Assembly (NCBI RefSeq): GCF_020164955.1
Contig: NZ_JAIUHG010000023.1
Location: forward strand, 1-64,000
Source: Mesorhizobium sp. CA8
Lineage (GTDB): Bacteria; Pseudomonadota; Alphaproteobacteria; Rhizobiales; Rhizobiaceae
Length of the DNA stretch: 64,000 nt
Reading direction: 5' to 3'
The notes under the pieces were generated by a model. That model saw only the letters and a list, made by a program, of their open reading frames with translations. It did no database searches and was not told where the DNA came from. The position numbers and the translations under genes are program-made. Numbering within the stretch: the stretch's first letter is position 1; each line of letters opens with the position of its first letter. Of this stretch, positions 1-8,504 are shown piece after piece.

Positions 1-75
1 AGCGATTCGTGTGTCATCTCCAGCGTAGAATCACAACCGATTCCGCGCCGCAATACCTATCTTAGCGCCTATGCC

Positions 76-213
76 CTTGAGGGGGAGATGGCCGCGAAGC
101 GGTCAGAGGGGGTCGTCTCGCATGGAGCGCCAACATCGTCTTGTCGCGCAAGAGGTTGACGCCCCGTGCGCTGCGCCCCCCTCTGCCGCCTCCGGCGACA
201 TCTCCCCCTCAAG
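76..213. repeat. Rhizobial palindromic intergenic repeat, copy A
   Basis: The outer arms CTTGAGGGGGAGATG (76-90) and CATCTCCCCCTCAAG (199-213) are exact reverse complements. Inside them lie purine-rich AGAGGGGG and pyrimidine-rich CCCCCCTCT segments that also pair. The same design recurs at 26395-26560 and 59541-59698. It matches the mosaic palindromes known between rhizobial genes. It ends about 80 bp before the LysE gene. Bases 1-75 hold nothing recognisable. Confidence 0.75.
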
Positions 214-296
214 ACGGAAAATCACGCTCTCCACCCGCTTGCCGGGTCGCACGTCTGTCGGTACCTTCGCGCCGGGCAGGGCTGCGGAGGAAATCC

Positions 297-908
297 ATGA
301 GCATCGAATTCCTGTTGACGTCGCTGATCATCGTGGCTTCGCCAGGCACCGGCGTCCTCTATACGCTGAGCGCCGGCCTCTCGCGCGGCGCGCGCGCTTC
401 GATCATCGCCGCCTTCGCCTGCACGCTGGGCATCATCCCGCATATGGCCGCCGCCATCACCGGCCTCGCCGCTGTGCTGCACACAAGCGCCCTCGCTTTC
501 GAGACGCTGAAATATCTCGGCGTCGCCTATCTGCTCTACATGGCCTGGAACACGTTGAAGGAAAAGGGCGGCTTGAGTATCGATGAGGATGCCGTGCCGC
601 GCTCGACCGCAAGGACCATCACATCCGGCGTCCTGGTCAACATCCTGAACCCCAAACTGTCGATCTTCTTCTTCGCCTTCCTGCCGCAATTCGTCAGCAC
701 CACCGAGCCGCACGCGCTGCCCAAGATGCTGGAGCTCTCCGGCGTCTTCATGCTGATGACCTTCATCGTCTTCGCCATCTACGGCGTGTTCGCGGCCTCG
801 GTGCGCAGCCACATCGTGTCGCGGCCGAAGGTGCTGACCTGGATGCGCCGCACCTTCGCCGGCGCCTTCGTCATGCTCGGGGCGAAGCTGGCATTGGCGG
901 ACAGATAA
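297..908 (+). CDS. LysE/RhtB family amino-acid exporter
   Basis: A 203-residue inner-membrane protein of the LysE/RhtB translocator family, which exports amino acids or related small metabolites. It shows the typical size and five to six hydrophobic segments. The N-terminal ASPGTGVLY follows the family pattern (usually TPGPN), and the mid-protein segment NILNPKLSIFF is the conserved NxxNPK motif. The start at 297 is chosen because GGAGG lies 6 bp upstream; a longer frame from 141 runs through the upstream palindrome and is Arg/Pro-rich, so it is not believable. The gene stands alone, downstream of a rhizobial repeat. The substrate cannot be read from sequence. A second LysE paralogue is at 25649-26281. 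Confidence 0.9.
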   Translation: MSIEFLLTSLIIVASPGTGVLYTLSAGLSRGARASIIAAFACTLGIIPHMAAAITGLAAVLHTSALAFETLKYLGVAYLLYMAWNTLKEKGGLSIDEDAVPRSTARTITSGVLVNILNPKLSIFFFAFLPQFVSTTEPHALPKMLELSGVFMLMTFIVFAIYGVFAASVRSHIVSRPKVLTWMRRTFAGAFVMLGAKLALADR

Positions 909-917
909 GCGAGCCAC

Positions 918-1304
918 CTATCCTTTGACATAGCCCATCGCCTCGACGATTTTGCCATCCGCGACACGCATCAGGTTGACGCCGCGCAGCGATCTGCCAT
1001 CGGCCATCCAGAAGCGCCAGCGGATCGTGGCGCGGTCGCCGGCGACGAATGTTTCTTCGATATCGAAGCGCGTTCCGGGTCCGGTGGCGATCGCCGACCA
1101 CAATTCGACGCAAGCCGTCTTGCCGGTGCGGCGGGCACCGTCGGGCGCCGGCGTGGTGTTCTCGATCACTCAGTCCTGCGCCACCAATTCGTCCAGTGCC
1201 GCCGGATCGTGACGCTGGAAGACGTCGTTGTAGCGCCGCATGATTTCCGCCGTCTCGGCGGAGCGCTTGGCCGTGGCGATGTCGATGATCAATTCCTGGG
1301 TCAT
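918..1304 (-). pseudogene. SnoaL/NTF2-like protein interrupted by an in-frame TGA
   Basis: From ATG at 1304 (preceded by AGGGAGAA) the frame gives 44 residues and then TGA at 1172-1170. The same frame continues unbroken for a further 83 residues to 918. The two halves together read as one SnoaL-like/NTF2 fold protein of about 128 residues: an N-terminal helix, then VIENTTPAPDG, then a strand-rich half ending VNLMRVADGKIVEAMGY. Family members, as I recall them, carry Cys at the interrupted site, so TGC or TGT to TGA is the simplest change. It is third in the leftward set dehydrogenase-osmC-this gene, 20 bp after osmC. It could be a real nonsense mutation, a sequencing error, or restart at GTG 1169. 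Confidence 0.75.
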
Positions 1305-1324
1305 TGGATATTCTCCCTGTCGTT

Positions 1325-1759
1325 TCATTGAGCTACGAGGCTCGTCTTGAGCGTGATGGTTGCGACGCCGGCGAGCGCCCGTGAGACGAGGCAGGCCGCC
1401 TTGGCCTTTTGCGCCAGCCGCTCGAAATCCTCCGCCGAGATGCCGGCAACGCGGGCCTGAGTTTCAAGCTCGATGCGGGTGAGCGTCGGCCCGGCCGTAG
1501 TGGCGCCGAGATGCACCTTGGCGATCGTATGGATGTTCTCGGCCGTATGGCCTTCGGCGCCGAGTATGGCGGTGAGCGCCATCGAGTAGCAGCCGGCATG
1601 GGCGGCCGCGATCAGTTCTTCCGGATTGGTGCCCGGACCGCTCTCGAAGCGCGACGGGAAGGAATAGGCGCCTTCGAACACGCCGCTGCCCAGCCGCAGC
1701 CGGCCGGATCCTTCCTTGAGCGTGCCCTGCCATTGGGCCGAGGCTTCTCGAATTGTCAT
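1325..1759 (-). CDS. osmC: OsmC family peroxiredoxin
   Basis: A 144-residue OsmC/Ohr-family thiol peroxidase that reduces organic hydroperoxides in the cytoplasm. The two redox cysteines are visible: Cys57 in AHAGCYSM and Cys123 in AACLVSRAL, spaced as in the family. The N-terminal GSGVFEGAYSFPSRF and the segment GTNPEELIAAAHAGC are characteristic of the OsmC rather than the Ohr branch. The start is supported by GAGGAG 7 bp upstream. It sits 37 bp downstream of the dehydrogenase gene and 20 bp upstream of the broken SnoaL-like gene on the same strand, so co-transcription is likely under the TetR regulator encoded at 2921-3529. Confidence 0.93.
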   Translation of the reverse strand: MTIREASAQWQGTLKEGSGRLRLGSGVFEGAYSFPSRFESGPGTNPEELIAAAHAGCYSMALTAILGAEGHTAENIHTIAKVHLGATTAGPTLTRIELETQARVAGISAEDFERLAQKAKAACLVSRALAGVATITLKTSLVAQ

Positions 1760-1796
1760 GACTGATCTCCTCTCTGTTTGCGGGAAAGCGTGGTGG

Positions 1797-2807
1797 TCAC
1801 GCGCCGTCGATGACGACCTTGCCGAAGACGTCGCCCTGCTGGAAATGGCGGTAGGCCTCGCGCGCCTCGGCGAATGGGAAGACCTTGTCGATGATGGGCT
1901 TCAGCCGGTGCGTGGCGACAGCGGCGAGCATTGCCTCCAGTCCGTTGCGGCTGCCGACGAACAGTCGGCCGATGGTGACGAGGCTGCGCTGATAGACGGC
2001 GCCCGGGATCTCGACCGGCTTGCCCTTCTGGTCCTGAACGGTCAGCAGCACGATGCGGCCGTAGAGCGAACTGGCGATCAGCGACTGCGCGAAGGTGGCC
2101 GGGCCGCCGGTCTCGACGACCAGATCGATGCCGCCGGTCGCCTCGCGCAGCTTCATGCCCCATTCCGGCGTTTCGGCCGCCGCGATGACGAGGTCGGCAC
2201 CGAGAGCCCGCAGCCTGTCGGCCTTCTCGGCGCGCGAGGTGACAGCGGCCACGCGGCAGCCCATGAGCTTGGCGAACTGCAAGGCAAACAGCGCAACACC
2301 GCCTGAGCCGATCACCAGGACCCATTGTCCGGGCTTCGGAATCTCGGCGCCCGTCAGCGCGCTCCAGGCGGTCAGCCCGGCGCAGGCGAAGGTCGCCGCT
2401 TCCTGCCATGAGAGATGGTCGGGCAGCCGTACTGCCCATTGCTCGTCGAGCAGCGCATATTCTGAGAGCATGCCGTCCAGCGTGCAGCCGAGCTGATCGA
2501 TGACGCCCGGATGCATGCGGCCGTCGATCCAGCGCGCGAAGTAGCTGCCGGTGACGCGGTCGCCGACGGCAAAGCGGGTCACGCCGTTGCCGATCGCGAC
2601 GACTTCGCCGGCCCCGTCGCTCAGTGGCACGATGCCGGCGCTTGGCGTGAGCGGATAGATGCCGTTGAGGATCATCGTGTCGCGGCGGTTGAGCGATGTT
2701 GCCCGCACACGCACCAGGATCTGGTTTGCCCCTGGCTCGGGCGTGGGCAACTCGCGCAGTGCCAGCTTCTCGATTTCGCCGAATTGCTCGAGCCGATAGG
2801 TTCGCAT
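1797..2807 (-). CDS. Zinc-independent MDR alcohol dehydrogenase / quinone oxidoreductase-like
   Basis: A 336-residue medium-chain dehydrogenase/reductase. An N-terminal GroES-like domain (about residues 1-130) is followed by a Rossmann fold with VIGSGGVALFALQ near residues 165-177, so it binds NAD(P)H. The catalytic zinc Cys of classic alcohol dehydrogenases is replaced by the SLNRRD segment near residue 40, as in quinone-oxidoreductase-type members, so zinc-free reduction of quinones or reactive aldehydes is the likely chemistry. The ATG at 2807 is preferred over an upstream TTG at 2819 because GGAGG lies 5 bp before it. It is first in a leftward set with osmC and is divergent from a TetR gene across a region of repeated operator-like sites. 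Confidence 0.9.
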   Translation of the reverse strand: MRTYRLEQFGEIEKLALRELPTPEPGANQILVRVRATSLNRRDTMILNGIYPLTPSAGIVPLSDGAGEVVAIGNGVTRFAVGDRVTGSYFARWIDGRMHPGVIDQLGCTLDGMLSEYALLDEQWAVRLPDHLSWQEAATFACAGLTAWSALTGAEIPKPGQWVLVIGSGGVALFALQFAKLMGCRVAAVTSRAEKADRLRALGADLVIAAAETPEWGMKLREATGGIDLVVETGGPATFAQSLIASSLYGRIVLLTVQDQKGKPVEIPGAVYQRSLVTIGRLFVGSRNGLEAMLAAVATHRLKPIIDKVFPFAEAREAYRHFQQGDVFGKVVIDGA

Positions 2808-2820
2808 TGCCGCCTCCAAG

Positions 2821-2864
2821 ATATGTAGACCGATTTACATATTATGTAGACCGATTGTCATATT
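2821..2864. promoter_or_regulatory. Probable TetR operator: tandem repeat with inverted arms
   Basis: The 14-bp sequence TATGTAGACCGATT occurs twice (2822-2835 and 2843-2856), exactly 21 bp apart, or two helical turns. Each copy lies in an inverted repeat: ATATGTA (2821-2827) pairs with TACATAT (2836-2842), and the second copy has TATG/CATA ends. The TAGACC core resembles half-sites of LmrA/NemR-type TetR operators. It lies between the dehydrogenase start and the TetR start, so it probably controls both. Confidence 0.7.
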
Positions 2865-2920
2865 CGAAGCAACCCCTATAATGCGAGCTCCTGACAGAGG
2901 CTGACATTTGAGAGGTCGAC

Positions 2921-3529
2921 GTGGCGACGGACACACGTACCCGCATGATCGAGGCGACGGCGCTGCTCATCCGGCAGCGCGGCTATCACGGCACGTCGCT
3001 GAACGACATTCTGAGCGCCAGCGCGGCACCCCGCGGTTCGCTCTACTTTCATTTTCCCGGCGGCAAGGACCAGCTTGTCATCGAGGTGACGCGCGCCAGC
3101 GTCGCCGATGTGACGGAGCGGCTGGGCGCGGCGCTGTTGGAGGAAAGCGATCCCGCCGTTGCCGTCCACCATATTTACCAGTCGGTCGCCCGCATGCTGG
3201 AGGAGAACGAGTTCTCCCTCGGCTGCCCGGTCGCGCCGGTGGTGCTCGACGCACCGAACGACGTTCCGGACCTGGTTGAAATCTGCCGCTCAGCCTTCGA
3301 GCAGTGGATCGGGCTGCTGCGCCAGGCTTTCATGCGGGCAGGGGTGCCGGAGCGGCGCGCGCAGGCGTTGGCGCTGCTGGTCGAATCCTCGCTCGAAGGC
3401 CTGATGGTGATCGCCCGCGCCACCCGCGACCGTAGCCCGGTCCAGGCGGTGGCCGACGAGGTGGCGGCTCTGGTCGAGCAAGCGGTGCTGGCTGGCAAGG
3501 TGGCACGGCAGGCGGAAAGTGCCGCCTGA
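2921..3529 (+). CDS. TetR/AcrR family regulator (LmrA/YxaF type)
   Basis: A 202-residue TetR-family repressor. Residues about 5-50 form the helix-turn-helix (IEATALLIRQRGYHGTSL, then GSLYFHFPGGKDQL). The C-terminal half, with ENEFSLGCPVAPV and SLEGLMVIARA, matches the LmrA/YxaF-type ligand domain, which often senses electrophiles or flavonoid-like aromatics. The start is GTG at 2921, preceded by GAGAGG. It is transcribed away from the dehydrogenase-osmC-SnoaL set across a 113-bp gap holding two tandem operator-like repeats, which fits autoregulation plus repression of that set. The inducer is unknown. Confidence 0.92.
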   Translation: MATDTRTRMIEATALLIRQRGYHGTSLNDILSASAAPRGSLYFHFPGGKDQLVIEVTRASVADVTERLGAALLEESDPAVAVHHIYQSVARMLEENEFSLGCPVAPVVLDAPNDVPDLVEICRSAFEQWIGLLRQAFMRAGVPERRAQALALLVESSLEGLMVIARATRDRSPVQAVADEVAALVEQAVLAGKVARQAESAA

Positions 3530-3553
3530 GGACTCGGATCTCCAAATGCAAAC

Positions 3554-3580
3554 AAAAAGGGCGCCTTTCGGCGCCCTTTC
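3554..3580. terminator. Bidirectional rho-independent terminator
   Basis: A perfect 7-bp stem GGGCGCC (3559-3565) / GGCGCCC (3570-3576) with loop TTTC. AAAAA precedes it and TTTC follows, so read leftward it ends in a run of five U. It lies between the convergent TetR gene and groEL and can serve both. Confidence 0.85.
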
Positions 3581-3606
3581 GTATGCATTGGCTTGGTAGC
3601 CTGGAT

Positions 3607-5262
<1,656 letters not shown>

Positions 5263-5325
5263 TTTTTAGCTCCTGGCAGGGGCTCGGGAAGAGCCCGAAG
5301 ATGAAGATTCAGGTGAGGCCGATGA

Positions 5326-5622
5326 TCAGCCGATGATGCCCATGATGTCGGATTCCTTCATGATCAGAAGGTCTTCGCCATTGAGCTTGACTTCAGTGCC
5401 CGACCACTTGCCGAACAGGATGCGGTCGCCGGCCTTGACGTCCAGCGGGACGAGCTTGCCGCTTTCGTCGCGGGCGCCGGAGCCGACGGCGATGATCTCG
5501 CCTTCCTGCGGCTTCTCCTTCGCCGTATCCGGGATGATGATCCCGCCGGCGGTCTTGGATTCGGATTCGACCCTGCGAACGACCACGCGGTCATGAAGCG
5601 GGCGGAACTTGGACTTTGCCAT
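5326..5622 (-). CDS. groES: Co-chaperonin GroES (10 kDa, Hsp10)
   Basis: A 98-residue co-chaperonin that caps the GroEL ring. The N-terminal FRPLHDRVVVRR, the mobile loop region ESESKTAGGIIIPDTAKEKP and the C-terminal LLIMKESDIMGI are all present and the length is canonical. A frame open to 5694 would run through the CIRCE element and is not used; the ATG at 5622 with an upstream purine stretch gives the family N-terminus. It is first in the operon with groEL. Transcription probably starts just upstream of the CIRCE element. Confidence 0.99.
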   Translation of the reverse strand: MAKSKFRPLHDRVVVRRVESESKTAGGIIIPDTAKEKPQEGEIIAVGSGARDESGKLVPLDVKAGDRILFGKWSGTEVKLNGEDLLIMKESDIMGIIG

Positions 5623-5687
5623 GTTGTCTTCCTCGAATGAGAACGGTGAGAACTGTTCCTCCATCCGGCGAGGCCGCCGGACATCAG

Positions 5688-5714
5688 TTAGCACTCGCTA
5701 GAGGCGAGTGCTAA
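5688..5714. promoter_or_regulatory. CIRCE operator (HrcA binding site)
   Basis: TTAGCACTC (5688-5696), a 9-bp spacer, then GAGTGCTAA (5706-5714): an exact match to the CIRCE consensus bound by the HrcA repressor. It overlaps the predicted transcription start region of groESL, so HrcA would block initiation until heat shock. hrcA itself is not in the window. Confidence 0.98.
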
Positions 5715-5723
5715 CGTCGCGCT

Positions 5724-5753
5724 GAAATAGGCTGGCGAATTGCGAGAGTCAAG
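5724..5753 (-). promoter_or_regulatory. RpoH (sigma-32) type heat-shock promoter of groESL
   Basis: Read on the minus strand, CTTGAC (5753-5748) is followed after 18 bp by CCTATTT (5731-5725). This matches the alphaproteobacterial RpoH consensus of CTTG and CYTATnT. The start point would fall immediately before the CIRCE element, so groESL appears to have both RpoH activation and HrcA repression. Bases 5754-5986 hold no other feature I can support. Confidence 0.7.
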
Positions 5754-5986
5754 GCGCGCGCGATGGGGCGGCGGCGCGAAATTTTTCTCGCATGATCTCC
5801 CGGTTGGGAGTGCGCCGGTTGGGGTTGGATCGGCGAGGCCCGTCAACTTCGGGGCGGCCCGACGGCTTCGAGGACCTGATGATACATGCGTTAGGGCGGT
5901 CCAGCTCTCGTTGAACCGCCCTGACTGCCGGTTTTCGCGGGACCGACAGGAAGCGCTGCGTGCTTCCTCGATTATCCACGCGGGGC

Positions 5987-6748
5987 TCAGATATTCATGC
6001 CGCCCGACACTTCGATACGCTGGGCGTTGACCCAGCGATTGTCGTCGGAGAGCAACGAGGCGATCATCGGCCCGATATCGTCGGCGACGCCGACGCGGCC
6101 GAGCGCGGTGACGCCGGCCACTATGCGGTTGATCTCGGCATTGTCGCGCACATGGCCGCCATTGAAGTCCGTGGCGATCGCGCCGGGCGCCACGGTGTTG
6201 GCGGTGATGCCGCGCTGGCCGAGCTCCTTGGCAAGGTAGCGCGTGAACACCTCGATGCCGCCCTTCATCATCGCATAGGCGGATGAGCCGGGAGCCGCGA
6301 AGCGGGCGAGCCCGCTCGAGATGTTGATGATGCGGCCGCCATCATTGATCAGCGGCAGCAGCGCCTGGGTGAGGAAGAACACGCCCTTGAGGTGTATGTT
6401 CATCAGCGTGTCGAATTCCTCTTCCGTTGTCTCGGCGATCGGCTTGCGCAGGCCGGTGCCGGCATTGTTGACGAGATAGGCGAAGCGGTCGCGCTGCCAA
6501 GTCTCGTGAAGCGTCTTCTTCAACGCTTCAATGAAAGCCGGGAAGCTGGCAACGGCGCCGGCGTCGAGCTCAAGCGCGGCCGCGCGGCCGCCGGCAGCTT
6601 CGATCTCGGCGATTGCCGCCTGCGCCTCGTCGGCGCGCGAGCGATAGGTGACGATGACGTCGACGCCCCGGCGGGCGAGGTGGATGGCGGTGTTGCGGCC
6701 GAGGCCGCGGCTGCCGCCGGTGATGAGAGCGATAGGACGAGTAGTCAC
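5987..6748 (-). CDS. SDR family oxidoreductase
   Basis: A 253-residue short-chain dehydrogenase/reductase. The cofactor motif TGGSRGLG is at residues 10-17, NNAG at 94-97, and the catalytic Ser near 144 with YxxxK (Tyr158, Lys162). The C-terminal segment typical of 3-ketoacyl-ACP-reductase-like SDRs (ITANTVAPGAIATDFNGG) is present. It is probably NADPH-dependent, because Arg follows the glycine motif. The start is GTG at 6748 with AAGGAGA 8 bp upstream; longer frames reach into the divergent LysR gene and are rejected. It is divergent from a LysR regulator, the usual arrangement for a regulator and its target. The substrate is unknown. Confidence 0.92.
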   Translation of the reverse strand: MTTRPIALITGGSRGLGRNTAIHLARRGVDVIVTYRSRADEAQAAIAEIEAAGGRAAALELDAGAVASFPAFIEALKKTLHETWQRDRFAYLVNNAGTGLRKPIAETTEEEFDTLMNIHLKGVFFLTQALLPLINDGGRIINISSGLARFAAPGSSAYAMMKGGIEVFTRYLAKELGQRGITANTVAPGAIATDFNGGHVRDNAEINRIVAGVTALGRVGVADDIGPMIASLLSDDNRWVNAQRIEVSGGMNI

Positions 6749-6793
6749 GACGAAATCTCCTTCTGTATGGATGGAGATGCATATACTCGCCCG

Positions 6794-6814
6794 ATCGGCC
6801 AATATAATCGGCCA
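6794..6814. promoter_or_regulatory. Possible LysR binding site in the divergent promoter
   Basis: ATCGGCCA occurs twice, at 6794-6801 and 6807-6814, in an AT-containing spacer between the divergent SDR and LysR starts. Tandem half-sites at this location fit a LysR-type site, but the assignment is inference. Confidence 0.35.
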
Positions 6815-6854
6815 TGGATTGCCAACACTATTCGGTATGTGCAAACAATCAGCG

Positions 6855-7751
6855 ATGGACCGGTTCGACAGCATGCGGCTCTTCACCCGCGTCGTGGAAC
6901 GGCGCAGCTTCACTGCGGCCGCCGCCGATCTTAGCCTGCCGCGCTCCAGCGCCACCGCCGCGATCAAGCAGCTCGAAGAGCGGCTCGGCGTGCAGTTGCT
7001 TCGCCGCACCACGCGCCATGTCACCACGACGCTCGACGGCGAAGCCTACTACGAGCGCTGCATCGGCATCCTCGCCGACATCGAGGATGCCGAAGGCGGC
7101 TTCGGCGCGCATGAGGTGCGCGGGCGGCTGAGCATCGACATCAACGGCAACATGGCCCGAACCTTGGTCATCCCGGAACTGCCGGCGTTGCTCGCCTGCT
7201 ATCCCGGGCTGAGCGTGCATATCGGCGAGGGCGACCGCTTCGTCGACCTAGTGCGCGAGGGCGTCGACTGCGTGGTCCGCGCCGGCACGCTCCCCGACAG
7301 CGACATGATCGCGCGTCGCATCGGCATGGCGCGCGAGGCGACGGTCGCCAGCGCCGCCTATGTCGAGCGCCACGGCCTGCCGCGCTCACTGGACGAACTT
7401 GCCGGGCACATCATGATCGGCTTCGTCTCGTCCCGCACCGGCCAGGTGATGCCGCTGGAGTTCACCGTCGATGGCAAGATCCGCGAGGTCGTCCTGCCGT
7501 CGCGCGTTACGGTCTCCAATTCCGACACCGCCGCCACGCTGGTGCGCCAGGGTTTTGGCCTCTATCAGGCGCCGCGCCGCCGCTTCGCCGCCGACTTTGA
7601 TGCCGGCCGGCTGGTCGAGGTGCTGCCCGGCAATCCTCCGACGCCGACACCGATCTCGGTGCTCTATCCGCCGAGCCGCCAGCTTTCGCCAAGGGTAAGG
7701 GTGTTCGTCGATTGGCTGGTGGAGATTCTGGGACCGAAGCTGGATCCCTGA
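6855..7751 (+). CDS. LysR family transcriptional regulator
   Basis: A 298-residue LysR-type regulator. The N-terminal winged helix-turn-helix (MRLFTRVVERRSFTAAAADL, then RSSATAAIKQLEERLGV) covers residues 1-60, and a periplasmic-binding-protein-like sensor domain runs from about 90 to 290. The overall pattern is of the DsdC/YafC-like group that often sits next to an SDR or oxidoreductase it controls. ATG 6855 gives the family N-terminus; an in-frame ATG at 6837 would add six residues, and neither has a strong Shine-Dalgarno. It is divergent from the SDR gene over about 106 bp. Confidence 0.93.
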   Translation: MDRFDSMRLFTRVVERRSFTAAAADLSLPRSSATAAIKQLEERLGVQLLRRTTRHVTTTLDGEAYYERCIGILADIEDAEGGFGAHEVRGRLSIDINGNMARTLVIPELPALLACYPGLSVHIGEGDRFVDLVREGVDCVVRAGTLPDSDMIARRIGMAREATVASAAYVERHGLPRSLDELAGHIMIGFVSSRTGQVMPLEFTVDGKIREVVLPSRVTVSNSDTAATLVRQGFGLYQAPRRRFAADFDAGRLVEVLPGNPPTPTPISVLYPPSRQLSPRVRVFVDWLVEILGPKLDP

Positions 7752-7757
7752 TCGCGC

Positions 7758-8384
7758 TCAGAGAAACAATCGCAACTGCGCGTGGATGATCGAGCGGTAA
7801 TCGTCGATCGTGCGCCGGCCTTCTTCCTTGTCCTGTGTCAGCGCCAGCCGCACGACGCCGCCGGCGAGCTGGAAGATCAGGAACACGACGCGTCCGAACG
7901 CCTCGCGCTGCTCGGACTTCAGCATCGGCGCGACATGATCACAGAACATCTTCGCCTGGTGCCGCGTCTCGGCGATGTCGAGGTGCTGCAGCGCCTTGTC
8001 GGCCTGGATGGCATTCTGCAGATCCTGGATGGCGGGGTCCGCCGCCACGCGGCTGTAATAGTCGTCGAGCAGGCGGTCGGCCGCGGCGGTCACGTCGTCC
8101 AGCCGTCGGATCCCGGCGATGATCGCGCCGAAGCGCGTTCGGCTTTCCTCTGAAAAACGCTCGTAGAGCGTCGCCAGGATCGCCGATTTACTCGGGAAGT
8201 AGTGATAGACGGTGGCGATCGGCCCGCCGGCCAGCGCGCCTACTTCCTTCATCGTCACCGCGTCGATGCCCTTTTCGCCGATCAGCCGCATGGTCGTGGC
8301 CAGGATCGCGTCGATGCGCTCGCGGCTGCGCTCCTGTTTGGGCCTGCGCCGCGGTTCGGTCGCTTTTCGCTTTATCTGCGTCAT
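7758..8384 (-). CDS. TetR/AcrR family regulator
   Basis: A 208-residue TetR-family protein with a basic N-terminal arm (RRRPKQERSRERID), a helix-turn-helix near residues 20-65 ending in IATVYHYFPSKSAILATLYERF, and a helical ligand domain. It is convergent with the LysR gene (6 bp between stops) and divergent from the MFS-oxidase-PLP operon. A perfect 15-bp palindrome at 8458-8472 lies in the shared promoter region, so it probably represses that operon and possibly itself. The inducer is unknown. Confidence 0.92.
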   Translation of the reverse strand: MTQIKRKATEPRRRPKQERSRERIDAILATTMRLIGEKGIDAVTMKEVGALAGGPIATVYHYFPSKSAILATLYERFSEESRTRFGAIIAGIRRLDDVTAAADRLLDDYYSRVAADPAIQDLQNAIQADKALQHLDIAETRHQAKMFCDHVAPMLKSEQREAFGRVVFLIFQLAGGVVRLALTQDKEEGRRTIDDYRSIIHAQLRLFL

Positions 8385-8457
8385 GCGCCAAATCTCTCAC
8401 GAGAGTGCAAATTCGCGGTTGACAAGAAACATGATCAAGTATCAGTTTCGCTAAATG

Positions 8458-8472
8458 CTGACAACTTGTCAG
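8458..8472. promoter_or_regulatory. Perfect 15-bp palindrome, probable TetR operator
   Basis: CTGACAA (8458-8464), one central C, TTGTCAG (8466-8472). It lies 32 bp upstream of the MFS start and about 75 bp from the TetR start. The size and symmetry are typical of TetR-family operators. A TTGACA -35-like element at 8419-8424 lies upstream, but no convincing -10 was seen. Confidence 0.65.
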
Positions 8473-8504
8473 TTTTCCGATCGAGCTGCAACGGAGGGCG
8501 CCTC

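Noticed and set aside
1168..1176. Selenocysteine reading of the TGA in the SnoaL-like gene
   Set aside because: No SnoaL-family selenoprotein is known to me and no obvious stem-loop directly follows the TGA; a nonsense mutation is simpler.
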